64,000 nucleotides of DNA from Mesorhizobium tianshanense. GTDB lineage: Bacteria; Pseudomonadota; Alphaproteobacteria; Rhizobiales; Rhizobiaceae. The position numbers were made by a program, and so were the translations under genes. The stretch covers positions 62,001 to 126,000 of the forward strand of contig NZ_VLKT01000013.1 in NCBI RefSeq assembly GCF_007830515.1. Direction: 5' to 3'. The notes under the pieces were generated by a model. That model was not told the DNA's origin. It saw only the letters and a list, made by a program, of their open reading frames with translations, and did no database searches. Shown here one piece after another: positions 37,263-47,723 of this stretch (within the stretch, counting starts at the first letter, position 1; every line of letters begins with the position of its first letter).

Positions 37263-38471
37263 ATGTTGCGACGCAGTTTCAATGTACTCATGCTTTCGGC
37301 GGCATTGGCGGTTGGCACGTTCGGCGCCGCCATGGCGCAGGACCCGGTCAGGATCGGCGTCAGCGCTTCCAAGACAGGGCCGCTCGCGGGCGGCGCGTCA
37401 GGTGTGCTTTGGCCGAACATCAAGCTGTGGGTCGAGAAAGTGAACAAGGCCGGCGGCCTCAAGGTCGGCGATCAGATGCGGCCGATCGAGATCGTCGAAT
37501 ATGATGACAAGTCAACGCCGGAAGAGGCTGTCAAGAACATCCAGCGTCTCGCCACCCAGGACAAGGTCGACCTGATCATTCCGCCCTATTCGACGGGTCT
37601 CAATCTCGCGACCGCCCCGCTGATCGCGAAATATGGCTACCCGCAGATCGTCTCCACCGGCAATGCCAACGATCTCGAGCAGTTCGTCAAGCGTTGGCCG
37701 AACACGTTCTGGCTGCTCGGCAAGGCGCAGGGCATCGCCGACGGCATCGTCGGCACGCTCAAGGATTTGCACGACGCTGGCAAGATCGGCAACCGGGTCG
37801 CGGTGGTCAACGTCTCCGATGCCTTCGGCCTCGAGATGATCAAGACCGGCAAGCCCGCGCTCAAGCAGGCCGGTTTCGATATCGTCTACGAAAGCTCCTA
37901 TCCGCTCGGCAATCAGGACCTCGCTCCGGTGATAGCAAGCGCCAAGGCGGCGAATCCCGACGCCTTCATCGCCTACTCCTACCCGCCGGACAGCTTCGCT
38001 CTCACCGAGCAGGCGCAGTTGCAGAAGTTCGACGTCAAGGCGTTCTTCGTCAGTGTTGGCGGCAATCTCAACGCCTACGGAAAGCGCTTTGGCGCCGCTG
38101 CCAACGGGGTCCTGATCATGGGCGGCGTCAATGCCAGCGATCCCGTCTTCCAGGCCTATCGCAAGGAGCACCTCGAGGTGACGGGCCAGGAAGCCGATTG
38201 GTGGGCGAGCCCGGTAGCCTATGCCAGCCTGGAGATCCTGCAGCAGGCCGTCGAGCACGTCGGCAGCCTGGACAAGAAAGCGCTCAACAAGGAAATCCAG
38301 TCGGGCACCTTCAAGACCGTCATCGGCGATGTCCACTTCGAGAACAACATCAACAACAACAACTGGACGGTGGCCCAGTGGAACGACGGCGTCGTGCATG
38401 GCGTCAGGGCGACCGGCAACCTCCAGGGCGCGCAACAGCCGGTGCTCAAGCCCGCCTGGCCCAGCAACTGA
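37263..38471 (+). CDS. Branched-chain-type ABC transporter substrate-binding protein
   Basis: 402 residues with a signal peptide (MLRRSFNVLMLSAALAVGTFGAAMAQ) and the Leu/Ile/Val-binding fold (PVRIGVSASKTGPLAGG at the start of the mature part, then DDKSTPEEAVKNIQRLATQDKVDLI). Periplasmic receptor of the ABC importer encoded just downstream. The context among aromatic genes makes an aromatic acid a better guess than an amino acid. Confidence 0.93.
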   Translation: MLRRSFNVLMLSAALAVGTFGAAMAQDPVRIGVSASKTGPLAGGASGVLWPNIKLWVEKVNKAGGLKVGDQMRPIEIVEYDDKSTPEEAVKNIQRLATQDKVDLIIPPYSTGLNLATAPLIAKYGYPQIVSTGNANDLEQFVKRWPNTFWLLGKAQGIADGIVGTLKDLHDAGKIGNRVAVVNVSDAFGLEMIKTGKPALKQAGFDIVYESSYPLGNQDLAPVIASAKAANPDAFIAYSYPPDSFALTEQAQLQKFDVKAFFVSVGGNLNAYGKRFGAAANGVLIMGGVNASDPVFQAYRKEHLEVTGQEADWWASPVAYASLEILQQAVEHVGSLDKKALNKEIQSGTFKTVIGDVHFENNINNNNWTVAQWNDGVVHGVRATGNLQGAQQPVLKPAWPSN

Positions 38472-38531
38472 TCCGATCCTCCCGGCGGCTTGGCGTCCTC
38501 GTGACACCGGGCTAGTGACTGCGAGAGTACA

Positions 38532-39398
38532 ATGCTCATCCTGCTGACAGGCCTGCTCCTTGGGGGCACCTATACGCTCATCGCGCTCGGGCTGACGCTC
38601 CAGTACGGCGTGGCGCGGATAATGAACCTCGCCAATGGCGAGACGCTCGTTGCCGCGTGCTTCGTCACCTTCTGGCTGTATACGGGCTTCGGGATCAATC
38701 CGCTGCTGGGCCTGCTGGTGATCGGCCCCGTCGCCTTCGTCGTCAACTGGCTGATCTACACCTGGCTGATGCAGCCACTGGTGAAGCGGGCCAGGAATCG
38801 CGGCATGCTCGAGGTCGATTCCATCCTGGCGACCTTCGGGCTGCTGTTCCTGTTCCAGGGGCTGATGCTGCAGGCATTCGGCGGGTCCTACTTCAACTAC
38901 GAGTTCCTCGCCCAGCCCTTCTCGATCATGGGAAACTCGTTCGGTCTGAACCGTGTCGTGGCCTTTGTCGCCGCCGCCGTGATCGCGGTGGCTCTCTACA
39001 CCTTCCTCTACCACACCGACCGCGGCACGGCCGTTCGCGCCGTCGCCGTCGATCCGCGCGCCGCAATGCTCGTGGCGATCGATGTGCGCAAGACCGCGGC
39101 ATTCGCCTTTGCGCTCGGAGGAGCGATCACGGCCTGCGCCGGCACGCTGCTGTCTACCTTCTACACGTTCAACACCTCGATGGGCGTGATCTTCACCATG
39201 AAGGCGCTGATCATCGTCATCATGGGCGGCGTCGGTGACGTTCGCGGTGCGGTTCTCGCCGCTCTCGTCCTGGGCGTGACCGAGACGCTGGTCGCCAGCC
39301 TGCTGGACCCCGGACTGACGCTGGCGGCCAACTACGCCCTCTTCATCGTCGTTCTGCTGTTCCGGCCGCAGGGCATCTTCGGAAAGCGGCCGGCATGA
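38532..39398 (+). CDS. LivH-type ABC transporter permease
   Basis: 288 residues, about eight membrane segments. LLTGLLLGGTYTLIALGLTLQYGVARIMNLANGE is the typical LivH start. Inner-membrane subunit of the importer. Its stop overlaps the start of the LivM gene (ATGA). Confidence 0.93.
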   Translation: MLILLTGLLLGGTYTLIALGLTLQYGVARIMNLANGETLVAACFVTFWLYTGFGINPLLGLLVIGPVAFVVNWLIYTWLMQPLVKRARNRGMLEVDSILATFGLLFLFQGLMLQAFGGSYFNYEFLAQPFSIMGNSFGLNRVVAFVAAAVIAVALYTFLYHTDRGTAVRAVAVDPRAAMLVAIDVRKTAAFAFALGGAITACAGTLLSTFYTFNTSMGVIFTMKALIIVIMGGVGDVRGAVLAALVLGVTETLVASLLDPGLTLAANYALFIVVLLFRPQGIFGKRPA

Positions 39399-40366
39399 TG
39401 AACATCCCGCGCAAAGAACTCCTGGCTCTTGGTGCCGGCCTTGCCGGCGTGGCCGTGCTGGCCTTCCTGCCCTTGGTGACCGAGGGATTCTGGCTGTCGC
39501 TCAGCGTGAACATCATGCTCTATGCCGCCATATGTACGGCCTGGGCGCTCTTTTCCGGGCCGACGCATCTTGTCTCGCTGGCGAGCGCCGCCTTCTTCGG
39601 AGTCGGAACCTACTCGGTCGCGATCTTCATCGACGTCCTGCCTTTCCCGGCGCTTATCCTCATCGCGGTCGTCGCCGGCGCCTTGCTGGCCACACTGGTC
39701 GGATTGGCGACCCTCAGGCTCTCGGGGGTCTATTTCGTGATCTTCACCCTCGGCCTTGCCGAACTCCTCGGCCAGATCGTGACCTGGGTGCAGACCAATT
39801 TCGGCGGCACGATCGGGCTCTACGTCTTTACCGATTTCACCGAGACGCATCTCTATTGGATGCTGCTCGCGCTGACGGTGGTCGTGTTCGTCACCGGATG
39901 GCTCATCAACAGGTCGAGGCTGGGTCTCGCCTTGCGCATCATCGGCAATGACGAAGCCGTGGCGCGCCATGTCGGCGTCGACACCGCTCGGACCAGGGTC
40001 ATCCTGTTCGCTGTCTCGGGGGCCTTCATTGCCGTAGCCGGCGCGATCATGGCGCCTCGCTACGGCTACATCACGCCGGATGCAGCGTTTAACCCGATGA
40101 CGTCCTTCCTCGTGGTCATCATGGCGCTGCTCGGTGGCACCCGCCGCCTTTGGGGTCCCCTGGTCGGCGTCGTTCCTTTCACCGTGGTGATGGACTTTAT
40201 CTCTGGCCACTTCCCGAACCAGACGGCGGTGATCATGGGACTCGCATTTCTGGCGATCGTCTATGTGCTTCCCGACGGCGTCACGGGCCAGCTGGAAACC
40301 CTGTTCCGTCGCCGCCGCTCCATCGACAAAAGCCTGCTGGCAGCGTCCGCCGAGGAGGGCAGATGA
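39395..40366 (+). CDS. LivM-type ABC transporter permease
   Basis: 323 residues, membrane-spanning throughout, with the LivM pattern AALFSGPTHLVSLASAAFFGVG replaced here by AWALFSGPTHLVSLASAA and SRLGLALRIIGNDEAVARHVGV. Second permease of the importer. Two adjacent ATG codons (39395 and 39398) are possible starts; both overlap the end of the LivH gene. The next gene overlaps by ATGA. Confidence 0.93.
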   Translation: MMNIPRKELLALGAGLAGVAVLAFLPLVTEGFWLSLSVNIMLYAAICTAWALFSGPTHLVSLASAAFFGVGTYSVAIFIDVLPFPALILIAVVAGALLATLVGLATLRLSGVYFVIFTLGLAELLGQIVTWVQTNFGGTIGLYVFTDFTETHLYWMLLALTVVVFVTGWLINRSRLGLALRIIGNDEAVARHVGVDTARTRVILFAVSGAFIAVAGAIMAPRYGYITPDAAFNPMTSFLVVIMALLGGTRRLWGPLVGVVPFTVVMDFISGHFPNQTAVIMGLAFLAIVYVLPDGVTGQLETLFRRRRSIDKSLLAASAEEGR

Positions 40367-41094
40367 GCGTTCCTCTCCTGACCATCAATCGGGTACGCAA
40401 AGCCTTCGGCGGCCTTGTCGCCGTCAACGACGTGAGCTTCGAAGTCGCCAAGGGCGAACTGTTGGGACTGATTGGTCCGAACGGCTCTGGCAAGACCACG
40501 ATGCTCAATCTTATATCGGGCGCGCTATCCCCGACATCGGGCAATATCCTGCTGTCCGGTCAGAACATCGCTGGACGCCCGGCCCACAAGCTCGCCCGCA
40601 TCGGGGTCGCCCGAACCTTCCAGCTGGTGCGCGTCCTGCCGTCGATGAGCGCGCTGGAGAACGTCATCGCCGGCGCCGTCTTCGGGCACAACAGGCTTTG
40701 GGGTGCCGAAGCGCTGGCGCTAGCCCGCGTTCTGCTGGAGCGGGTCGGGTTGAAAGGCCGCGAGGAGGTTCCCGTCGCGGCCATGACCTATATCGACCAG
40801 AAGAGGATCGAGCTCGCCCGTGCCCTTGCGGGAAACCCGCATGTTCTGCTGCTCGACGAATGGCTCGCCGGCCTCAACCCCAGTGAGTTGAGGGTCGGCA
40901 TAGAACTCATCCGCGAGATCAGCGAACAGGGTCGGACGATCATCATGGTCGAGCACGTGATGGATGCCATCCGTTCGCTTTGTTCACGCTGCGTGGTCAT
41001 GAATTCAGGCACGAAGATCGCCGATGGCAGGTCGGCCGATGTCCTGGCCGATCCGGATGTCGTCCGCGCCTATCTGGGAGACGACCATGCTTGA
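40363..41094 (+). CDS. LivG-type ABC transporter ATP-binding protein, altered signature motif
   Basis: 243 residues. Walker A is GPNGSGKTT (about 38-46). The ABC signature, normally LSGGQ or LSYGQQ, reads AMTYIDQKRIELARAL, and Walker B reads VLLLDEWLAGLNPSE with Trp after Glu. Substituted signatures occur in a known subgroup of these transporters. Overlaps LivM by 4 bp and LivF by 8 bp. Confidence 0.92.
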   Translation: MSVPLLTINRVRKAFGGLVAVNDVSFEVAKGELLGLIGPNGSGKTTMLNLISGALSPTSGNILLSGQNIAGRPAHKLARIGVARTFQLVRVLPSMSALENVIAGAVFGHNRLWGAEALALARVLLERVGLKGREEVPVAAMTYIDQKRIELARALAGNPHVLLLDEWLAGLNPSELRVGIELIREISEQGRTIIMVEHVMDAIRSLCSRCVVMNSGTKIADGRSADVLADPDVVRAYLGDDHA

Positions 41095-41812
41095 GGTGTC
41101 CAATCTCGGCGTCCGCTACGGTCGGCACGTCGCGCTCGACGGTGTTTCCGCACATGTTTCCAAGGGCGAGATCTGCGTTATCCTGGGCGCCAACGGCGCT
41201 GGAAAGTCCAGCTTCCTCGGCGCCGTCGCAGGGCTTGTCGGCACGGAGCCCGGCACTAGCATCGTCATGAACGGCAAGGATGTCACGAAACTCGACGCCC
41301 ATCTGATGGTGGAGGAGGGGATCGCGCTGGTTCCGGAAGGTCGAGGCATCTTTGGCGAACTCACCGTGGCGGAGAATCTGCGGCTTGGAAGCCATGCTAG
41401 GCGCGCGAAAGCCGATGCGGGCAAGATGCTTGATTTCGTCTACGGCCTGTTCCCCCGGCTTGCCGAACGCCCTCGCCAGCTGGCGCAGACCATGTCCGGT
41501 GGCGAACAGCAGATGGTGGCGATCGGCAGGGCGCTGATGTCCAAGCCGGACATCCTGATGCTGGACGAGCCCTCCCTCGGTCTGTCGCCGCTGCTGTCCA
41601 AGGAGCTGTTCAAGTCACTGGCCATCATCGCCGCCGAAGGTTTCGGCATCCTGCTGGTCGAGCAGAACGCGCGGCTGAGCCTGAGGACCGCCGATCGCGG
41701 CTACCTGATCGAAACGGGAAGGATCGTCGGAGAGGACACGGCGCCAAACCTGCTCAAAGATCCAAAGGTCATGAGCGCTTACCTCGGCGACGCCGCGGCG
41801 GCAGCGCATTAG
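41087..41812 (+). CDS. LivF-type ABC transporter ATP-binding protein
   Basis: 241 residues with regular motifs: Walker A GANGAGKSS, signature MSGGEQQMVAIGRAL, Walker B ILMLDEPSLGLSP. Partner of the LivG-type subunit. Last gene of the five-gene import operon, 47 bp before the SRPBCC-gfa gene. Confidence 0.93.
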   Translation: MLEVSNLGVRYGRHVALDGVSAHVSKGEICVILGANGAGKSSFLGAVAGLVGTEPGTSIVMNGKDVTKLDAHLMVEEGIALVPEGRGIFGELTVAENLRLGSHARRAKADAGKMLDFVYGLFPRLAERPRQLAQTMSGGEQQMVAIGRALMSKPDILMLDEPSLGLSPLLSKELFKSLAIIAAEGFGILLVEQNARLSLRTADRGYLIETGRIVGEDTAPNLLKDPKVMSAYLGDAAAAAH

Positions 41813-41859
41813 CGCACTGCCGCACGCCAACACATCTGGCCCATAAATGAGGATGCTCC

Positions 41860-42826
41860 ATGCGCTTGCTTGAAACCGAGATCGTCATCGACGCGCCGCC
41901 GCAGATCGTGTGGGCCGTGCTGGATGACATCGAGCGCTACCCCGAATGGAATCCGGCCTTGCCGGCGCTACGCGGGCGCACGACCGTCGGTCAACGGGTC
42001 GTCGGGACGCTGCGCCAGCCCCAATGTTCCCGAGCGCGAGGTCACGCCGACCATCACCCGCATCGTGGGCGCGCGGGAACTGCGCTGGCTGAGCCAGGCG
42101 CCTGGCGGTGTGTTCAGCGCGGAACACATTTTCATCCTGGAGCCGACCGGGAATGGTGGCACGCGGGTGCGCCACAACGAGATCTTCGACGGTCCGATGG
42201 CGGACGAGCGCTGGCCCAGCATCGATACCAATCTGCGAACCGCCTATCACGACTTGAACCGCGCGCTGAAGGCGCGGACGGAGGCGTTACGCAGCGAGAC
42301 GGTCAAGCTACACCCGGCCGTCGTGCGGGATATATCCACTTCGCCGCTCGGCGCGTTCACTGCGCGCTGCAAATGTGCCAGCGAGCCGGTGGAGATCGCG
42401 GTGGATCAGGCCGTGGCACACAGTCATCTGTGCGGCTGTTCGAAATGCTGGAAGCCCGCCGGTGCCGCCTTCGCGCAGATCGCGGTCGTGCCGGCGGGCT
42501 GCGTCGAGGTGAAGGCGCATGGCGAAAAGCTCGAGGCCGTGGACGCCACGCAGAAGATCGAACGCCACCGCTGCAGGTCCTGCGGGACGCATATGGTTGG
42601 CAAGGTGTCCGACCCGGATCACCATTTCTACGGCCTTGAATTCGTGCATCCCGAACTGGCGACGGATGAGCACCAGCCAAAGATTGAGTTCGCGGCCTTT
42701 GTGTCTTCGCTCGTCGAGACCGGGATGCCGGCGACCGCGATGGTCGCCGTGCGCAATGCGCTGGGCGAGGCCGGGGTTCCAGCCAACGACGCATTCTCAC
42801 CTGAACTGATGGACATCATCGCCTAG
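41860..42826 (+). pseudogene. gfa: SRPBCC domain fused to glutathione-dependent formaldehyde-activating enzyme, one frameshift
   Basis: The first 54 codons (LETEIVIDAPPQIVWAVLDDIERYPEWNPALP) are the start of an SRPBCC lipid/aromatic-binding domain. The frame then breaks at a run of four C (42019-42022); one base fewer restores it (VPEREVTPTITRIVGARELRW). The same restored frame runs on, without stop or new start codon, into a full Gfa domain from VKLHPAVV (about 42301). It has ARCKCASEPVEIAV, HSHLCGCSKCWKPAG and HRCRSCGTHMVG as zinc cysteines, ending PELMDIIA. Gfa makes S-hydroxymethylglutathione from formaldehyde. Next to adhC and fghA it completes that pathway. Whether Gfa is still translated is unclear. 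Confidence 0.8.
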
Positions 42827-42936
42827 CACAAGGTGAAGCTCGCGAAAGCGGCCGGCTAGCGACCATCCGTGGCACGAGCCGTGAAGAACCGCCCTGTCGA
42901 CGGTAGGCCGGTGACGATTAGAATTGGAGAAAACGT

Positions 42937-43983
<1,047 letters not shown>

Positions 43984-44139
43984 CCGTCTTGCGCGATACG
44001 CCCGCGTTGAAGGCCCTGTGTTCTTAAAATGCTGGTGTCGCCCCGACATCGGGCAACCTGATCCACCAGGGTTGCCGCGGCTGCGGCCGATGCCGTAGAT
44101 GGCTATCATTGGCGCTTGAAATTGGTGGAGAAGGACTAC

Positions 44140-44994
44140 ATGCCGAAACCCATGAAGACCATCTCCCAGGCAAAATCCCATGGCGGGGTGCAGGGCGTCT
44201 ATTCGCACCTGTCGACGAGTTGCTCTTGCGACATGACGTTTGCCGTTTTCGTGCCGCTACAGGCCCGGGAAACGCCTTGCCCGGTGGTGTGGTATTTGTC
44301 GGGACTGACCTGCACGCATCAAAATGTCATGGACAAAGGCGAATACAGGCGCATGGCCGCCGAACTTGGCCTGATCGTCGTCTGTCCTGACACCAGTCCG
44401 CGCGGCGCCGACATTCCTGACGACAAGGACAATTGGCAGTTTGGCTGCGGCGCCGGTTTCTATCTGGATGCGACGCAAGTCCCCTATGCGAAGAACTACC
44501 GCATGTATTCCTACGTCGTCGAGGAACTGCCCGCCCTGATCGCGGCGAATTTTCCAGCGGACATGTCGCGCCAAGCCATAACCGGCCATTCAATGGGCGG
44601 ACACGGCGCACTGACGATTGCGTTGAAAAATCCGCAGCGGTTCAGGAGCTGCTCGGCCTTCGCGCCGATCGTGCAGCCAAGCACAGCCGGCTGGTCGAAG
44701 CCAGCCTTCGAAAAATACCTCGGCATGGATGAGGCCTCGTGGCGATCCTATGACGCTACTTCGCTTATCGAGGACGGGCACCGCTTTCAGGAAGTTCTCG
44801 TCGACCAGGGGACATCGGACGGGTTCCTGAATGACGGGCTAAGGCCCTGGCTCCTGGAGGCGGCCTGCACCAAGGCCGGCATTCCGCTGAAACTGCGCAT
44901 GCAGGATGGGTACGATCACTCGTATTTCTTCATTTCGACCTTCATGGACGATCATCTGCGCTGGCACGCTGAGAGGCTGTCGTCCCATGGCTAA
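44140..44994 (+). CDS. fghA: S-formylglutathione hydrolase
   Basis: 284 residues of the esterase D family: TFAVFVPLQA, WYLSGLTCTHQN (oxyanion region), nucleophile Ser in ITGHSMGGHGALTIALKNP (about 149), DQGTSDGFL and the late His in DGYDHSYFFISTF. Hydrolyses S-formylglutathione to formate and glutathione, the last step of the formaldehyde route. The ATG at 44140 is chosen for its GGAGAAGG; an ATG at 44152 (MKTISQAKSHGG) is an equally plausible family start. Confidence 0.93.
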   Translation: MPKPMKTISQAKSHGGVQGVYSHLSTSCSCDMTFAVFVPLQARETPCPVVWYLSGLTCTHQNVMDKGEYRRMAAELGLIVVCPDTSPRGADIPDDKDNWQFGCGAGFYLDATQVPYAKNYRMYSYVVEELPALIAANFPADMSRQAITGHSMGGHGALTIALKNPQRFRSCSAFAPIVQPSTAGWSKPAFEKYLGMDEASWRSYDATSLIEDGHRFQEVLVDQGTSDGFLNDGLRPWLLEAACTKAGIPLKLRMQDGYDHSYFFISTFMDDHLRWHAERLSSHG

Positions 44995-45114
44995 GGCTCG
45001 GGACGTTCCAATTCTTCACTGGCCATAAGAGATCCAGCACGCTCAGAGCGGCAGGTTTGATTATTTCGAAAATCCGCAGTAATCTCCGCGATAATTCAAT
45101 GCGGAGTCGTATGC

Positions 45115-45849
45115 ATGGGCAACACCCTCAAGCCCGCCGGGGAGACACGCGCCGGGGATGTGTTGGCGCGCATGCGGAGCGATATCATTAGTTGCGCCTT
45201 GAAGCCGGGGACAAAGCTGCGCTTCGAGACACTCAGGGAGTTGTATGAAGTAAGCTTTTCTACCCTGCGCGAGGCCCTCTCGCGGCTGGTGGCCGAAGGT
45301 CTGGTCGTGGCGGAGGGGCAGCGTGGTTTCCTGGTCGCGCCGGTCTCGCTCTTCGATCTCAACGATCTGACGGATGTCCGCGTGCTCGTCGAACGGCAGT
45401 GCATCAAGCTGGCGATCGATCGTGGCGACGATCGCTGGGAGGCGGACATCATGGCCGCCTTCCACCGGATGGACCGGCTGCAAAGCCGGCTTGGGGCGAG
45501 CTACTATCTCTCCGACGAATGGGCCACGTTGCACAGTGCTTTCCACCTTTCGCTGGTCGCGGCATGCGGCTCGCCCAATCTGCTCGAGATCCGGCAGAAG
45601 CTCTTCGAGCGCGCCCACCGCTACCGCAGGATGTCCTCGCAGTTTCGCCCGCAATGGCGCGCAAAGGACGTCGAGCACAAGATGATCATGGATCGGGTGA
45701 TCGCCCGCGACACCGCCACGGCGCAGGATCTGGTCGACCGACATATCCGCGAGACGACCGAGAACGTCATTGCTCATGCAAGCCATCTTTTCGCGCAAGG
45801 TGGGGCCGGCGATGCTTTCAGGCGTCCGGATCCCGTGGCCGCAGAGTAG
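45115..45849 (+). CDS. GntR family transcriptional regulator (FadR subfamily)
   Basis: 244 residues. N-terminal winged helix (AGDVLARMRSDIISCALKPGTKLRFETLRELYEVSFSTLREALSRLVAEGLV, about 13-64) and a C-terminal all-helical FCD ligand domain with FHLSLVAACGSPNL and HKMIMDRVIARD. Often regulates organic acid or aromatic catabolism. It follows the formaldehyde genes on the same strand after a 120-bp gap. An AT-rich partial palindrome near 45060-45105 may be its operator. Confidence 0.88.
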   Translation: MGNTLKPAGETRAGDVLARMRSDIISCALKPGTKLRFETLRELYEVSFSTLREALSRLVAEGLVVAEGQRGFLVAPVSLFDLNDLTDVRVLVERQCIKLAIDRGDDRWEADIMAAFHRMDRLQSRLGASYYLSDEWATLHSAFHLSLVAACGSPNLLEIRQKLFERAHRYRRMSSQFRPQWRAKDVEHKMIMDRVIARDTATAQDLVDRHIRETTENVIAHASHLFAQGGAGDAFRRPDPVAAE

Positions 45850-45960
45850 GCCACGGCAAGTTTCACTTGGCGCAATCCGATAGGATCCGCGTCTTGCCAT
45901 TGCGCGCACTCAGATGTGTCCGGCAGGCTTGTCGCCCGCTGGACTGTCCACCGTGAGTTA

Positions 45961-46545
45961 CTAACGGGCACGCCCTTCAACCTGGATGACGAGGCTCACC
46001 TCGTCGCCGATCATTCCGAGCGCCGCCTTCATGCCGAAGTCGCTGCGTTTGACCAACGTCCGCGCACTGAAGCCGACGACGTGGCTCTTGTCCCAGGGGT
46101 TCTCGCCTTCCTTGTTGAAGGTGACGTCCAGCGTGACGGGCTTCGTGACGCCTGCGATCGTAAGATCGCCCGTGATCGTGCCGGATTTGGCGTCGACCGC
46201 CTTGAATTCCCGCCCGACAAAGGTGATCTGCGGGAACTCGGTTGCATTGAACCAGTCGGCGCCCTGAATGTCGCTGTCGCGCTGGCTATTGTTGGTCGAG
46301 ATGCCGGCAACTTTCACCGCAACCTCAAGACTGCTGTTTGCTGGCTGGGCGGCGTCGAACTCGAACGTGCCCGAGAACTCCTTGGCAGTTCCGATCACCT
46401 TCGAGAAGCCGAGATGATCGATGAAGAAAGCGATACCCGAATGCACGGGATCGATTTCGAAAGTCCCTGCCGCGGCCTTTTCGGCGGCCAGCGGCAACCA
46501 AGCGATCATGGTGGCAAGCAAGGTGGTGCGCAGTAGTTTCGACAT
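45961..46545 (-). CDS. YceI family periplasmic lipid-binding-like protein
   Basis: 194 residues with a signal peptide (MSKLLRTTLLATMIAWLPLAAEKAAAG) and the YceI lipocalin-like domain: FEIDPVHSGIAFFIDHLGFSKVIGTAKEFSG and KSGTITGDLTIAGVTKPVTLDVTF. Binds polyisoprenoids or similar hydrophobic molecules in characterised relatives. Start at 46545 follows GGGAGGAA. Co-oriented with and 44 bp after a membrane protein gene. Confidence 0.9.
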   Translation of the reverse strand: MSKLLRTTLLATMIAWLPLAAEKAAAGTFEIDPVHSGIAFFIDHLGFSKVIGTAKEFSGTFEFDAAQPANSSLEVAVKVAGISTNNSQRDSDIQGADWFNATEFPQITFVGREFKAVDAKSGTITGDLTIAGVTKPVTLDVTFNKEGENPWDKSHVVGFSARTLVKRSDFGMKAALGMIGDEVSLVIQVEGRAR

Positions 46546-46589
46546 AAGTATTCCTCCCTGTTGATAGTTTCCGACAGTTCTCTCCCGGG

Positions 46590-47453
46590 TCATACCGGGA
46601 AGCTTGAGCCGTACCGCGCGATCACAATCGCCAGGGATGCGCCGACTGGCAGCAGGCACATCCCGACAAAAGCGGCGAGGCGGGTGGCTTTGTTCGTGGC
46701 GCGGATCCGGCGCAAAACCGGATCAACGACAAAAGGCGCGACAAAGGCCAATGACAGCACGGCCAGTGCCAGCATGTCGGTCTTGCGCGTGATGAGCGTG
46801 ACGGTCTGCGCGACCGCTATCATGCCACCTGCTCCTCCCAGGAGGGATGCGGAGCGGAATCCGAAATCCGGATTTGAGATATTGGTGGCGACAATGGCCG
46901 CTAGGGCGGCTGCGAAAAGCAGGCTGAGCTGCAAGCTCGAGGACGACGCACCCAATAGCGCGATCGGCGCGAATCCGGCGCATGCGATGCCGAGCAGGGC
47001 GGCTTGTCTTGCGCCGGATTCGTCCTCGGCCCGGTCTGTTCCACCGGAAAGGCCATGCATCACCAGCAGGCCCCATAACGCGGCCACCGCCACTTCCGGG
47101 AGCGCATCGGGCAGCCGAGCCGCTCCTATATACGCGGCGGACGCGATCGGCTGGGCAAGGACAAGTGCGCGACCCAGCCTGCCACGGCCGGCGACCTCGG
47201 CCAGGACACCGAGCGCCGTTCCAGTCACGGCGACGAAGAAGACCTTGTTGACCGCACCTACTGGCGGGAAAGACGGCACCTTGTTGTAGGCCAGCCAGTA
47301 AGTGACGAGGAAGGAGGCGGGCACCAGGAGGTCTGTCCAGACCCGACCGGCGCGAAGCCAGCGCAGCAGGCCAGCAACGACAAGCGCCAGCAAACCCGCT
47401 GCAAGCATGCCCAGGATCATCGCTTCCTGCGGCGATCGCGCCAGGCCGCTCAT
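46590..47453 (-). CDS. Multi-spanning membrane protein of unknown function
   Basis: 287 residues with about eight hydrophobic segments (for example AMILGMLAAGLLALVVAGLLRW, VNKVFFVAVTGTALGVLAEVA, MLALAVLSLAFVAPFVV). No motif I recognise. Start at 47453 is uncertain because the upstream site is weak (GGAAC). Forms an operon with the YceI gene, where it could provide or receive a hydrophobic ligand. The GATAC site 4 lies about 145 bp upstream in the shared divergent region. Confidence 0.75.
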   Translation of the reverse strand: MSGLARSPQEAMILGMLAAGLLALVVAGLLRWLRAGRVWTDLLVPASFLVTYWLAYNKVPSFPPVGAVNKVFFVAVTGTALGVLAEVAGRGRLGRALVLAQPIASAAYIGAARLPDALPEVAVAALWGLLVMHGLSGGTDRAEDESGARQAALLGIACAGFAPIALLGASSSSLQLSLLFAAALAAIVATNISNPDFGFRSASLLGGAGGMIAVAQTVTLITRKTDMLALAVLSLAFVAPFVVDPVLRRIRATNKATRLAAFVGMCLLPVGASLAIVIARYGSSFPV

Positions 47454-47573
47454 GTCAGCTGTTCCGCGGCGCTTCGAACTGTCGGCCGTGGATACCGGCG
47501 ACACTGTTGGTGGGGCGCATGCTTCCTCCCTTCGGCTCGATGCTGCATCAGCCGGGCTCCCTCGTTCGGCGTG

Positions 47574-47611
47574 TTGACATACCGTATGTTTTTTAGATAC
47601 TAGATGGTATC
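47574..47611 (+). promoter_or_regulatory. Promoter with overlapping GATAC-type operator (site 4)
   Basis: TTGACA at 47574-47579, 17 bp, then ATACTA. The palindrome GATACTAGATGGTATC (47596-47611) covers the -10. It lies between the membrane protein gene and the NMT1-type gene, directed towards the latter. Confidence 0.75.
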
Positions 47612-47723
47612 TCAAATTGTATGCGCCTGTCAATGTGCACGGCATCACGGCCGTAGAACCGAACCGCATCTCGCCAGACAGAGGCCGGTGCCTGCGCTGG
47701 AAGTTTTAAGGGAGGATATCGCC

